NCBI GenBank assembly: GCA_025266875.1
Contig: JALLLT010000002.1
Coordinates: 1,550,001-1,614,000 of the forward strand
Direction: 5' to 3'
From: Fennellomyces sp. T-0311
Taxonomy: Eukaryota; Mucoromycota; Mucoromycetes; Mucorales; Lichtheimiaceae
Length of the DNA: 64,000 nt
Shown here: in pieces, positions 35,700 through 47,690 of the stretch
Numbering within the stretch: position 1 is the first letter of the stretch
How the letters are laid out: each line of letters starts with the position of its first letter
Translations under genes and position numbers: made by a program
Notes under the pieces: generated by a model
What the model saw: the letters and a program-made list of their open reading frames with translations, nothing else
What the model was told of the DNA's origin: nothing
Databases searched by the model: none

Positions 35700-36452
35700 C
35701 CGCGGCTGCCGCATGGTGGTGGTGGTGATGATGATGATTATGCTGTGGCTGTTGTGGCTGCTGCTGCTGTTGCTGCTGTTGGGCAGCCGCTGCTGCTGCT
35801 GCCACTGCTGCTGCTGCCGCGGCGGCGGAGGATCCACCGGAAATCGAAGGATGTGCATTGGGTACGATGGACCCACGCTTGATATGCAGATTCTTCTTTG
35901 CCATTTCCGCTTTGAGCACAGAGCCTTTCTCGTTGTCGATCCTCTTCCCACTCAGGACCTCCACTGCCTCCATTGCCTCTAGCCGTGTGCGGAACCTTGC
36001 GAAGCCGATCTAACGTGCACACATAACAAACAAAGTTAATGGACCTTGTTTTATGTTATTCGTGTATCCACAGCAGCGTGTGTGTGCTTTACCATTTGCT
36101 TCTTTGCGCCTGCCGAGCCCGTGCTTCCGCCGTTGCTCTCGTCGTCCTGATCCTTGCAATGCCACTTCAGCGACGCAGCTTCAAAGCCGGGTGAGAATGT
36201 GAACATGTTCTGAAACTCCCGCTCCAACATATCGTCGGGAAAGCCGACGACAAAGATGGTCGTTACATCCTCCGGATTACTGCTGATGCCATTGGTTGGG
36301 TGATGCTGTGGCTGTGATGGCGGGGGCGAGCAATTGCTGGGAGGAAAGAATGCCGATGATGCTGGAGATGCCGAAAGAGGATGCACAATGCGAAAATCCG
36401 TTGGTGCGACCGAGAAGGCCGAGGTACCCATGAGGGATGTTTCAGTTGTCAT
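34750..36452 (-). CDS. Whi3/Scw1-like RNA-binding protein with homopolymer tracts
   Basis: Two exons (36452-36093, 36009-34750) encode 539 residues. Family members (yeast Whi3, fission yeast Scw1) bind mRNAs and control cell size, septation or nuclear cycling, often through condensates. The N-terminal RRM-like part reads [22 protein letters not shown], interrupted by an insert, and continues [35 protein letters not shown]. The middle carries Ala, Gln and His runs followed by a Ser/Asn/Pro-rich region. The C-terminal RRM has [40 protein letters not shown] and [13 protein letters not shown], the last being the Scw1/Whi3 signature. The single intron joins QM|IGF in phase. The antisense open frame of similar length is a shadow of the repeat-rich exon. 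Confidence 0.92.
35668..35822. repeat. Trinucleotide repeat tracts (GCT/GCC, CAC, CAG on the coding strand)
   Basis: Coding-strand tracts give runs of about 14 Ala, 8 His, 8 Gln and further Ala blocks in the Whi3-like protein. They sit between the two RRMs. Length polymorphism between strains is likely. Confidence 0.95.
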
Positions 36453-38678
36453 TAAAGAAAAAAAAAAAGAAGAAAAAGAAAAGAAAGGAGTGCTAAACTT
36501 TTATCGTCTTTCTTTTTTGGTACCGCAACACTCACACTTTATATTTCGGCCCTTGAAACTAAGTTGGCTTTTTTTTTTTGGCGGGAAACGGCGTCTTCCA
36601 ATTGAGGAACCACCGTCATGTTTCCTCTACGTGCATCGTAGCTTGCCTGTCGCAGCTTCCCCTGCTGCTCGCTCGTCCGCTCTCTCCACCACCACCACCA
36701 CCACCACCACTACCCATCAGCCAACGCTCGAGCGCCGAGGGAGTTGCGCTGTGGCCCCTTGCCTGCCTTGGGTGAAACAAACGAACCAATCGTATTTTGG
36801 TCGTCCGATCTTACTCATATTGCTGTCTCCCGTCCCAATCCTTGGAGACTGTGTTGTTGTGTGTGGGGTGCCTTGTCGGTGTGACACATGACAAAATTCG
36901 ACTCCTCCCGAAGCACAACCCATTTTCTCCGGCTCCTCCTATCATAAAGGCCACGCTCAGTCGATCCAGCCAGGAGGAGGGCTATCCAGGGCGTACTCTG
37001 CAGCGCCCATAGGATGACGACATGCTTCAGTGCCATGGTGAGGTAAGCCCAACTGACCAAGAAAAGGGGTGAAAATCCATTTTCCGTAGCAAACGTGCCT
37101 CTCCAGGGTGGACTTCTTCTTAAACGGCTCTTTGCTCTCTCACTCTTTCTCTCCCTCTATCTCTCTTTTAAATTGCCCATAACTAAAAGCACCCTGCGTA
37201 TGCTCGTTGCTTATTTATCAGTGTCATTATTTATGGGAGCTTTGCCCTCGTTTATGCTCATTGGCCCATCCCAATGGGCGATGCGACAATCCTGTCAACT
37301 GCGCTTCTGGATCAGTCTGCGCAATTGACCAGTGCAGGATTCTGCAAGATCTCCTCTTTTTTTTAAGAGCTAACGTTCTTTTTTAGTGGAGGAGGGAGTC
37401 GCTACTATTTGAGATCTCCGACCTTCACGAAGATCATCATTTATGGCGTTATTCGAGGATAACCAATGCTAAGGCACGCTGTGTGTCGGCTCTATTACTT
37501 TAACCGTGCTTACTGTCGAGCGGGTTGCTAGTGTTGCTTGTCAATAAAGATGCACTCGGGTAACTTGGCAACCTTTTTCTGCATATTACCCGGGGACATC
37601 GAGTACAGCACAGGAACAAGATTTCAGGAACGCAAATAGGGAATGCAATTTAAGGCCGTAGAAAGGTTAATAGGAGGAAATAGTATATATCGGAAACGAT
37701 CGGCCGCCCTGCATGAACGCACGGAACTTTCAGAACTTATGCCATTTATAGCCGTTTAATTAAGGGGTAGCGTTTCCATAAACATCACCCGTACCTGCTT
37801 ATCACCAGATGTATAAAAGATCTCACGCGTATCGGAGTGCTGACACACTTACTTGAAATGTACCAACTCTTTTATAGTTCTGTTACTTTGGCAAAAAAAA
37901 ATAATCCCGTGTAATGCTGCCACAAGCTGATTGGGTTTGATAACCAGGAACATGTGCAAAAGATGAAGCCCATGGGGCTGTGTACTCTTATCAACTCCAG
38001 GTACGTAAGCTGAGCCTTTTAGGTAGAAATTAAGGGTGATCTTCAACGCCAAAGATTGTCTCAACGCACTTTCTCGCGCAGACCACTTGCAAAACCATTA
38101 TCCATAATGGTAAAATTTAGATTGATATATGGTAGAAAGTAAGCTGTTTCCGTAATTGAAGGATTGCAAAGTGTACACGTATGTACGTCGTTACGATCGT
38201 CTATTATATATAGGTACATCATACAAAACAGTTGCAATTCATCACCACGAGCAGCGCGAATGTCGAGTCATTTGTGTCTGAATCATGCCATACACATAGT
38301 TCTACCATGTTTCCGGCTGTGATATGATTGCCTTTCATCACTTGATGGATAATAGTATCATGACAACAACATACTGCATTTGCTTCTTTGCTACTACGAA
38401 GGTGATTGGGAGTTCTGTAAAACTTTAGTTGAGAAGCCAGGAACGTACGTATCAGTTAATTTATACAGTCAGCTTAGAAAAAGATCATCGGCCTCGTACA
38501 ACAACAGCGTGCGCGGATCTGTTTTTACGGCCATATGTACAAAACTTCGATGGTTGCCACCATAGTATCCTTGCAATCACATCTCTAATAATACTATATA
38601 CCTATATGCTTAAAGAATAGTAACACGTACACGCACATTGACTACACTGTGAGACAAATATGAAGCAAAGCCAGCGAG
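36453..38678. other. 2.2 kb without a recognised gene
   Basis: The left part contains poly-A/T and the probable Whi3-like promoter, with a CCA/ACC repeat near 36690-36714. The remainder has only short unsupported frames. No RNA gene or transposon was recognised. The right end is the 3' flank of the CHY-finger gene. Confidence 0.5.
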
Positions 38679-41291
38679 TTACTGGCCTTCAGGTTTATTG
38701 TATTTGTTTTTTCCTGCCACACCCACACGCTCCTGTTTTTTTGACGTTGTCTTATGTTGTCCTCTATGCTTATGTGGATCCTTTCGGCTCATTAATGTGA
38801 CCGATCTAGTTCCTAATCCACCTTCCCAGAAGCGCCGGTTACCGTGGCTCCGTTCAAACTCATATCCGCACACACAAGTTGGCTTGATGGCTTGCTCACG
38901 CGAGCAGATACCGCATACATGTCTTCGTGCTAATTCGTAAACGTGATCTTCGTTCGAATCATGGCACACGTCGCAGGGATAGAGCTTGCTACAGCATGGG
39001 AACCGGAACCATCGCTTGCTCTTGTGATAATGCTCGCAGGTACCTTGCTGAGGTAGCGACTCTCCTACAACAAGTGCTTGCTCCTTTCTCTTCTTCTTTC
39101 TCTTCATCACCGCCTTTGCGACCTGGGCTTCATTGGCCTCAAAGCGTTCACCGTTGTCCTGTCCCACTTGGATAAACCGGAAATCACCCAGACCCATAGT
39201 AAGTGGAGTATGACATCCAAAGCAGTTCTTTGTCACGGGGTATTCGTGTGGAGCAAGGTGAAAGCCATTAGGAGGTTCTTCCATACATGCGGCACATGCG
39301 CCGATGTATGTAGATGGCATAATGTCAAAAGGAGTACACCCACTCACTTGCAATAAGCCTAGCTTATTTGAGTTTTGGTGCATGAGCTCTGTTTAAGCTT
39401 TCATATTAGTCCCTTCCATCATATCATCTCCTTAATCCCGTTGCTTGCCTGAGAAGAATTTGACGCCCAGCATATTCTGACACTTTGAACACGATTCCCA
39501 GCGTTCGTTCTTGGTGTAATTCTTGGTATTGACTGCACGGAAAGGATCCTTGGGCACCAATCCGTCAATGTTGACCATTGTCTTGCAGCGGGAGCACTTG
39601 ACAACCATGTTCAACACGTGACAACGGAAGAGAGTGACATTGTCGAGTCGATAGTTGTGAAGGAATATTTCAGTGCCTTTGCGCACCGTGGGCTGGGGTT
39701 GTGTCGAACTGGAAGCCTGCTCTGGTTCATCATTTGCACTGCTGCTGCCAGGGATCGGCTGTTCCACGAGATCTTCTGCAGGGGGAGCTGTCGATGAACT
39801 CGGTTCAAAATCTGCCGGTCTCAGGAAACTGGGATCATCGACAACAATTACCCTGGACCTCTCTTCGTCGTCATACACCAGCGGTCGACCGGGTTTGATT
39901 TGATGAGCTAATCTCGGAGCATCGTTGTCGCTGACATCCGCTTCGTTCGCCGAGTCCTGTTCCTCCACTTCCCATGGACGCTCTGGAGGATGCCGTAAGA
40001 TCGTTTCAAGATTGCGGTTTAACCAATTTAAGTTCTGAAACAGTGTTCCATCAGATTTTTCTGCATGCTCCGCAAATGCATATGAAATATCCCTTGCAAA
40101 TATGTCAGTTACCGTGGTAACCTCTTTTTTTTTTCCAAATTTACCTCGCTTCATCCGATCCCAATGCCTTATTCTCGACCTCAATTGTGCACGGCAATAG
40201 AGGATACTGTACAGGCACATGATACTTGACCTTCAGTTCTTTGTTGAATAGATCTCTGTACGAAAAATCGGGATCGTTCAGATCCAGTACCAGCTGAACG
40301 ACCGTCTCCACGTGATCATTTCTGCATGTTCCTTGTGTTCAGTTTCTCGTTTTCTGCATTTTCAAAAGTTTTACACGTACCTTAGGATCTTGTGCGAGGT
40401 TCGAAAGCGTGCTTGAAGTTGGTTCAGCTCCCTTTCGCGTTTTTGTGAAGCTTCGGACAATTGTGCCGAGGTGAAGAATGGTGTTGCCTCTGCATCCAAC
40501 TGTCGAGACGGCTGTCGTCCGGATGGTGCTACTTTTTCCACTGCTTTGGATTCCTTGGTGTCATTTTGAGTGGACCGCGAAGAAGATGCTGTAACGGCTG
40601 CTGCCGTTGCTGCCGCTGCTGCAACGAATTCATCGGGAAGGGCGGGTGCAATCAAGGAATCCTCTGGTTCGTCTGGTTTTGGCTTTGGTACTGACGAAAC
40701 AAAGCGCATTGTAGTCGCAGGTTCCTGTTGAAGCAGTGTCTCCATGTTTTTATCGAGCCAGCCCATTTGACGGACGAGGGTTGCTGTTGTTTGCGCTGTA
40801 TACGTGTCAAAGCCCTTTTCGAGGTTGCTATCGTAGAATGTTGTCAAGCTTTTTGCCTACTCCCATTTCATTGCCAAATGCCTTACAATGCAAAACCTCT
40901 GGGAATATCAGTGTTCATCACAATAACGGAACATGGCTCCTTTGGGTATCGGGCGGGTATTCTGATCTGTAGTTGGAGTGAATCGAGTTCGAAAGGAAAA
41001 TCGGGATCGCTTGGCGGGAAAGATACTCTGACAATTGTGCAATCTTCATTCTCGCTAAAAAAGAATAGCAATTCAATAGGTCAGTTATAGATTTAGATCG
41101 GTGAACGGATGAATCAACACTGTACCTCACTTTCTTAAAGGTCGATCGGTAACGTCGTTCTAATTGAGCGAGTTCGGTTTCTTTGTTTCGAGTGACCTGT
41201 AATAGAAGAATGAGTCATCCCAATGTTTGTTTTTTATAGAATGCTACTGTACATTGGCCACTGGCTTTGACATTGGTTTTCGTTCGACCAT
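38679..41291 (-). CDS. CHY-type zinc-finger protein with two RWD-like modules
   Basis: Large cysteine/histidine-rich protein whose C-terminal CHY finger is shared with HOT13- and RCHY1-type proteins (zinc or redox binding; function here unknown). The model starts at 41291 (MVERKPMSKPVAN). In-phase exons give VTRNKETELAQLERRYRSTF, SENEDCTIVRVSFPPSDPDF, PARYPKEPCSVIVMN, then FNLEKGFDTYTAQ. A second, similar module follows: DHVETVVQLVLDLNDPDF, PVQYPLLPCTIEVENK, SYAFAEHAEKSDGTLFQ. These look like tandem RWD-like folds. Zinc-binding pairs follow (FRCHVLNMVVKCSRCKTMV, WESCSKCQ). After a GC-AG intron come CAACMEEPPNGFHL, NCFGCH and the CHY core CEHYHKSKRWFRFPCCSKLY, CDVCHD, CGICSREQ, CVCGYEF. The tail is basic. 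The intron bridging 39.38-39.44 kb joins what otherwise look like two genes. Confidence 0.85.
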
Positions 41292-41828
41292 TTTTGTTGT
41301 TTGTGCTTAAAGTGGATGAAATGCCCGCATTTATAAGCACTCACAGTCGGAGTGCTGCGGCATTTGCCGCAGCAGCCTGTCACTGGGCAACTAAGATAAC
41401 CGTTGCGAAGGTGATCAAATATCTCCTAACTGAGAAGGTGCAAGCTGAAAGTGTGGACTTCTGTAATACTTACAGAAGCAGGGTACCAACAGCGCGGAAT
41501 AGTTTCTGTGAGATGAAGCGGCTCTGGTGGGGATATGATTGTTGGATGGCTGGGCCAGTGAGAGTACAGCGAACTTGTATTCTGTCACATAACGTTTCAT
41601 AGTTAAGCAGCAACATCGATAGTTACCAGACAGTGTAGTTCTGACACTAATAAGTTTTTAAACAAATCATCTTTACTACAAAGTACTATGTGCAATCGCG
41701 TTAAACTAACTTGGATAACACATCTAGAGCGATACGTGCCCAAAATGTAGTAGGTTCCAAAATAGTGTTAGGCAACACCTTTTTTAGATTCGTTACATAG
41801 TACTATCGATTTAATAGTACAGTTTCTG
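41292..41828. other. Intergenic, CHY-finger promoter to MFS 3' end
   Basis: Half a kilobase between two minus-strand genes. No feature was recognised; the open frames are short and unsupported. Confidence 0.5.
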
Positions 41829-43732
41829 CTACTGTTTGTAAATAAAGTTTTTATCTTCTACATCTGTCAAATCCTCAGTCGGTACCCCTTCTCGATGTTG
41901 TGTACCACCGTTGGTTAATAGTAGCAGCTTGCGGCTCCTGGCTTTTCCGAGGCTCCAGCCAATATAGAAGAACAATATTATACATACGAATTCGACAAGA
42001 ATGCATCCAGCGGTAGCCGATGTGTACTGGGGAGCTTCTCGCTCGAACATTAATAGTGGACCAATAAAATGCCCCGCCGTGTTTGCCATCATGATTGAGG
42101 TCGAGTAAAAGTTCATTTTAGTACTTCCAGAAACATTGTTGGATATAAGTGTTTGGTTGCCAATATTGAACGTGATTGTCATTGCAAGATAAAATCCGAA
42201 AAGCCGGAGCACTGACGGTTCATCTGCAGCTATAAAAGCCAAAAGGAGCATCCCAAACAGACTTGTTATCGTAGCGAAAGCCATGGAAGTGTATGCAATG
42301 TAGTTTCTGCAAGGCGTCTTATACAAGAAATAAAAGAACACAATGGAAACAAACGCATGAACCACGCCTGATGCTCCAGTCAGAAGAATTGATTCAAGAG
42401 CCTACAAATAAACATACGATAAGCAATGGAGACTTGCGATGATCGCGCGCTACTTACCGCATATCCCATATTATGAACGATCTGTGATCCAAACACGACA
42501 ATGCAACCATTTGGTATACTGCAAAAGAGACTGATAAGGACATGGCAATAATACCGTGGCTCTTTCAAGGCTTCCAATATATGGTTCCAATGAATTTCCT
42601 TGTTTTGGACAACGGCATTATCACATACTCGATCATCAATAATGCGCTTCTCAATGGGCGATAGTCGGAACCAGCGTGAATACGGCGTATCGGGGACAAA
42701 AATTAACATCAGGATACTTGTGCATAATGTAAAAAGTCCCCAAAACAGAAAGCACCTGTGGAAAATCATGTTAAGCAAGCTCCCATGGCGTTACTAGTAA
42801 AATCATACCACTGCCATCCACTGAATGTGCCAACTTTGTAAATTGAGTTTCAAGTAGTAATGAATATATCAAACACAACTGTCAACGATCCAATTTGTTT
42901 AACCTTGCAGGCTTCTGATTTAGAGGCTAAACCTCCATACCATGTGTAGCATGACCTATGCCATAGGATAATAGGCCTGCAAAAAACGATCCAAGAGACA
43001 GAGAAGCATAGGCTATACCGAGACAAAGGCTTTGTTCTGATCGACGGTACTGGGTTTTTATGAGCAAGAATACGGCCGGGTAGATCGGCGCCTCGCTTAG
43101 ACCCATGAAAATTCGGTATACAAGGAGCTGTGAGTAGTTTTTTGCAAATGCTGCTGTACACATGAAAATAGCCCATATGACGAGAGAGCCACCGAGAATT
43201 TTGGATACTGGAAATGCTTGTAGTAAATACACTACGGGGAGCTATGTACGCATATAGATTTGGGAGCGTAACATGGTGAATTGTCAGCAAACGAGAAGAA
43301 AGTCCCACTCACTTCAACCGTCAATTGTGCAATATAGAGTGCAGAGCCAAGCATCCCAAATTCACTATGCGTTATGCCTGTATCGGCATATATACCAAGA
43401 ATGCTAGCAAAGTTCAAGGACAGTTTGTCAGCTTGCTACGGATCGCGACAAAGGCACATAATTACTGAGTTAAAGGTACTTCAAGAGGCTGGTTCTCGCT
43501 CGTATCTAACTACCTGGAGAAACATACTAAGAATAACATATGGGAGCACGATGTAATTGATCTTGCTGAACAGTCGCCGCTCGTCACGTTTCGACCAAGT
43601 GGACGAGTTTGTCGATTCTCTTTTGCTTGACAATGAAGCATCGTCCTGTCTGATATCGCTCATGCGAACCTCCTCTGATATCGTTTCCAAAATGATACCT
43701 TCTTCAGCGCTGGCGAAGGGGTTTGGCGACAT
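41829..43732 (-). CDS. MFS permease, Dal5-like anion:cation symporter family
   Basis: Major-facilitator transporter of the allantoate/nicotinate (Dal5/Tna1/ACS) group, which imports organic anions such as vitamins and allantoate. The ATG at 43732 (MSPNPFASAEEG) is preferred; a longer in-frame stretch upstream lacks ATG. Membrane segments are separated by introns: INYIVLPYVILSMFLQ|QADKLSLNFASILGIY, ELPVVYLLQAF, LGGSLVIWAIFMCTAAF, the loop-2/helix-4 motif YRIFMGLSEAPIYPAVFLL, SLSLGSFFAGLLSYGIGHATH|VGTFSGWQW, CFLFWGLFTLCTSILML, the long central loop with VPDTPYSRWFRLSP, then six C-terminal helices. The intron near 42.95-42.84 kb was placed so that GWQW is restored; a simple reading suggests a frameshift that does not exist. 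The substrate is unknown. Confidence 0.88.
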
Positions 43733-46343
43733 TATTATACATGGAAGAAAAACAGTAGTATTTAGGAGATAGGACCCGGAATTAAATTCGGTCAAACTTC
43801 AACTGCATAAATGGGCACGTTTAAGTTTATAACCTAGAGTTCAGCAGGGTCAAGTGGCAGCTTTTTAATCATTCACTATACTCCCCAGGTCTTTGAATTC
43901 CTATGCAGACAGTATGTCGACTGGATGGCGTATCGGGAAAAGCACATTACCCTAAGCAAAAGTCCATCTTAAATGCTACCAAAGCACGCAAAGCCATAGT
44001 GTATAACCACGTGAGTCACCATCTCCTACTCATATGCTATCGTTATGTGTTTATTCTAACGAGAGATCCTAGAGGATAAATGCCATTCACATTAAGGCTG
44101 TTAAACCCGCATACAATGTAGCACTTATCTTTAACCTTGCTACCATATATCGTAGCAAAATTATGTATGTCCAATTTCAATACAAGTTTATCTACAGCAT
44201 AGATTCAGGTTGCATCTTAAGGCGAATGAATTCTGGGTACTGATTCTTCGATACCTTAGCGCCCCAAAAGTGGTAATTAAATTGAAGAAATGTTCTCGAT
44301 GTATTAAAAAAGTCACACTCTTATGACCTTCTACATATCTTTGGTAGGGCCTATATCACATGTCTGGGCTTCAGCAAAAAAATTTGAAGTCGATAGTGTT
44401 AACTCACCAGATCGGGACACGCATCATCCGTGCCAGCATACCAGACATGACTCCTCTGGTCGGCTCTAGCCAGCAGGGCCTGCATACGGACCGTATGCTA
44501 GGTATGGAGAGGGGGTGAGACAGTGCTCTGAAGCAATCAATAATCAGTTTTGAAGGTCGTACTACTCACGGGAATGAACAACTTACCGCTTGGTTCTCGG
44601 TCATTGCAAAGGCTAAAGAAAAAAAAGGAAGCAGTCTTGACACGGTGCTTTTATGTTCCCACTGCCCCTCCCCCCCCCCATTTTTTGGTTTCTAATGTTC
44701 CTCCGATCCCATTTATTGACAACAATAAAGACAAGAATGAAACCAGATACTCGAGTTACTTGGCTGCGCCATTGTCTATCCCGACTTTTACTGGTTATGT
44801 GTACAGAGCGCCTCGCATGGATACGTCATCTCCATATATTGTAGATACAAGTCGGTGGGGAACAATCGATCACCTCAAAAAGGTCGAATAATGGCCGTTA
44901 ATGGCTGGCAAGATGCCATTGAGGTTCACGTCGAAGTATTATTGGCCATTTTTCACCACCTTGTATGGCGAGGATCAAGTCTCGAGGCCGAAGCTCGACG
45001 AATGGAATTTTAGAATAACTTTTTTGTGTATTCTACCAACCACAAGCAATTAGAATAACTTGGTTTGTGAAACTGAAATTTACTTTTGTGTGTTTGTGCA
45101 GCGCAAAAACAAACTAAACTAATTTTGAATGGTTTATCCTTGGTCTGTAGTTTATTACAGGGAAAGATACAAAAATTAGTTATCGATCACATTTGTATTA
45201 TTATCTATGCCGTTAACAGAGTGAATTATGTATCCAGTATATGTGTCCAATGCCCTGACCACCGATTGTAAAGAATATCAGCCCGCTGACTTTGCCTCTC
45301 ATAGTACATCTCCACAAAATGTTGTGTATACTGCATCATTGCCCCACCGTAGTACTACACCATGTCCAATCGCAGCTGCAATGGTAATTGCACCTGTGTC
45401 AATTCAGGCATCTGAGCCTTTAACGCAATGGAACTCACAGTAACCGCAACATCCATTTGCGCCGGGAGGATGAGCAACTTGGTACCAGCCTCAAAACAAG
45501 TAACATTTATTTGTGCCATCACCATATCATCCGCAAGAGCAGCCATATATACCGCTGCAAGTGACACCATCACAGTAACATTAGCAACATCAGCAGCGTC
45601 GTGTCCATTTCATTCCAGGAGCGGTACATACTTCAACGACAACAACAGCAATTATACCCTACATTCTCTCCATCATATCATCTGCCACCAACTTGGTCAC
45701 TAGATGATATTCTAAGAGGCCTCTAACCAAATATTATACAAAGACGCAAAAGGGATCGTTCATCAGCCAAAGGACTTCCATGCTACGTATTTGTTTGTTA
45801 CATAGGCGGGTGACATTTTACGCTATATCCTCGGGTGCCCATCTACATTATGCTATATTCTATACCTTTTGTTAGCATTACATATCAGGTTTACTACATA
45901 AAATTCGTCGATTGCTTCATTATCTGAGCAATTTTCTTCTATGCTAGGTATACTCAACTAAATATGCGTAACGTCGCTCAATATAGATAGTCTAAAGTAA
46001 TTATATTTTTGAAAGGTCCATATAGGAAGCGCCTTTCGGCGCTCACTACATGGAACTTCTAAAAATGAAAAAAAAATTAATTCGAGCCTGCCCAGACATG
46101 GTTATAGCGCCGTTGGAAGTGAGCATTTTAACAAAGCTATGGGTACTGTAGGTTTGACAACATAGTTGCCTTTTTTGGAGAAACACAACAGTCACTTGCG
46201 GCTGCATTTTCCTGCTTTTTTTTTCTCTTCCCAGCACAGAAACGAGAAAAAAGTAAGCGAGCCTGCCAGGCGAAAGGGAAACAATGCATTCTGAAGAAAG
46301 CGGACAGGTAATCACAATAACACCATGAATTTCCCCGAAGCGA
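43733..46343. other. Intergenic 2.6 kb with a probable pseudogene
   Basis: This is a divergent gap between the MFS gene and the RRM gene. Apart from the degenerate frame at 45228-45704 (separate entry), a plus frame at 44550-44891 and a short minimal frame after 44891 (MAVNGWQDAIEVHV...) look mildly protein-like but match no family. The rest is AT-rich. Confidence 0.5.
45228..45704 (+). pseudogene. Probable decayed gene, Pro/Gln/Thr-rich product with in-frame stops
   Basis: One reading frame stays coherent from ATG 45228 to TGA 45702-45704 and gives a low-complexity protein rich in Pro, Gln, Tyr and Thr (EYQPADFASHSTSPQN, HPFAPGG, TWYQPQNK, VPSPYHPQEQPYIPLQV, HQQRRVHFIPG). It is interrupted by stops at 45441 (TAA), 45471 (TGA), 45501 (TAA), 45576 (TAA) and 45582 (TAG). 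Each stop is one C-to-T change from a Gln or Arg codon, but in a Gln-rich protein that is expected by chance. No introns with good signals remove the stops. It could be a dead copy of a low-complexity gene or a chance frame. Confidence 0.35.
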
Positions 46344-47562
46344 ATGGGCAAAGCTAAGCAGAAGCACAATTCTCAGTCCAGAAAGAACGAAGGTACTCTG
46401 GAGACTGTCAACGGTGACCCGCCAAGGTAACCCAATTGATACTTTCTTACGAGAATCAAGTAAAGTTGACGCAAGAATAGCCCCAAATATGCTGAAAAGC
46501 GACACATTGACGATAGCGAAGATGAAGAAGACGAGGTGGACGAGTTCGGGCGAGTGAAACGTCGTCGCCAGAGGTTTCGATGCGAGAGAACCGAGGTCGA
46601 AGAGGGTGAATATGATAGAAATAACGGCGAAGATGATCATGAAGACGACTACCATCGCTACCACAGTCGTCGTCGACCACAGTACTCTCGTCGAGACTCG
46701 TCACCTTATCATCGCAGTAGCAGGCGGCGCAGATCATCCCATTACCGTTCAGATTCGGAAAGCCCGGATGAGGGATATGGTCGACGAAGGAGACAGTCCC
46801 GCCATAGAGCCTATCCGGACACTAGAGATGTAAGCATGGTAGATTATTCCGCTTGGTTATGCTAACGCCCTTAATAGCCGTACGATGCGGCAGCAAGGTA
46901 TATTGATACAGAGTTTTTCCCTACAAAGATATACATTGGAGATCTGGAGGGTATATCATACGATGAGCTGGAGCGTGCGTTCGCCCGCTATGGTCCTGTC
47001 CGTCAGATAAAAATGGTGGAGAACAAAGAGTAAGTGTGTCGGTGGGTCCGTGCGCCAATGTTTTATGGATATGCTAATGCCTAACACCTTCATTAAGTTA
47101 TGCATTTGTAACATACGACGACCAGGAGAGTGCAATGGGTGCTATTAAGGGCATGCATGGAGCCCTGTTGGGATCGCGACATATTAAAGGTAGGCTACAC
47201 TCGCATCTTACCAAAAGTGGCACTCTGATCCTTACTGGGATTCATCAAATTAGTCAACCGAGCGAAAATTCCAGAACGTAACCAGGTCGGCTTCGGCAAT
47301 GTACCTTGGACAGACAACGGTAATGTATTATCTGTATTAAGGTCCTTTTACATGGTTATTGATGCGATATCTAGATGGTGATCTGGCCAAAGAAGAGATG
47401 AGAAGCTATCCCGTTAGTCGTGAGATATCGCCGTTATTTGGGTCAGGTATCTGGTTGACATATGTGATTCCTGTAATAACAGAAATTGCTCACGCTTCAA
47501 CTCTAGACAATCATACCCCTCCACCTGTCGGTCGTGCGTTAACAAGCTATGACGACCTGTAA
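46344..47562 (+). CDS. SR-like RRM protein, probable splicing factor
   Basis: The ATG at 46344 (MGKAKQKHNSQSRKNEG) opens a model whose exons include 46344-46426, 46481-46829, 46878-47029 and one starting at 47098, with further short exons to TAA 47560-47562. The N-terminal half is acidic then Arg/Ser/Tyr/His-rich (RRPQYSRRDSSPYHRSSRRR). The single RRM has RNP2 TKIYIGDLEG, YDELERAFARYGPVRQIKMV, RNP1 KDYAFVTYDD and HIKVNRAKIPERN. The C-terminal 60 residues are not typical of a known SR subgroup and end in GRALTSYDDL. The arrangement suggests an RNA-processing factor in the nucleus. The specific orthologue is not clear. Confidence 0.82.
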
Positions 47563-47690
47563 CGGTTGTCATTCATATTCATCATACTTTGCATTTCATA
47601 CATAACATTTTTCATCTGAGCGAATAAATTGGCGTTTATATATAAGGAAGAGGGAAGGGAGGGAAATTCTATGTACATATCAGGGTGCTG

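Noticed and set aside
42840..42960. Apparent frameshift in the first MFS permease
   Set aside because: An intron of about 108 nt with phase-1 ends restores HATH|VGTFSGWQW and the full helix pattern.
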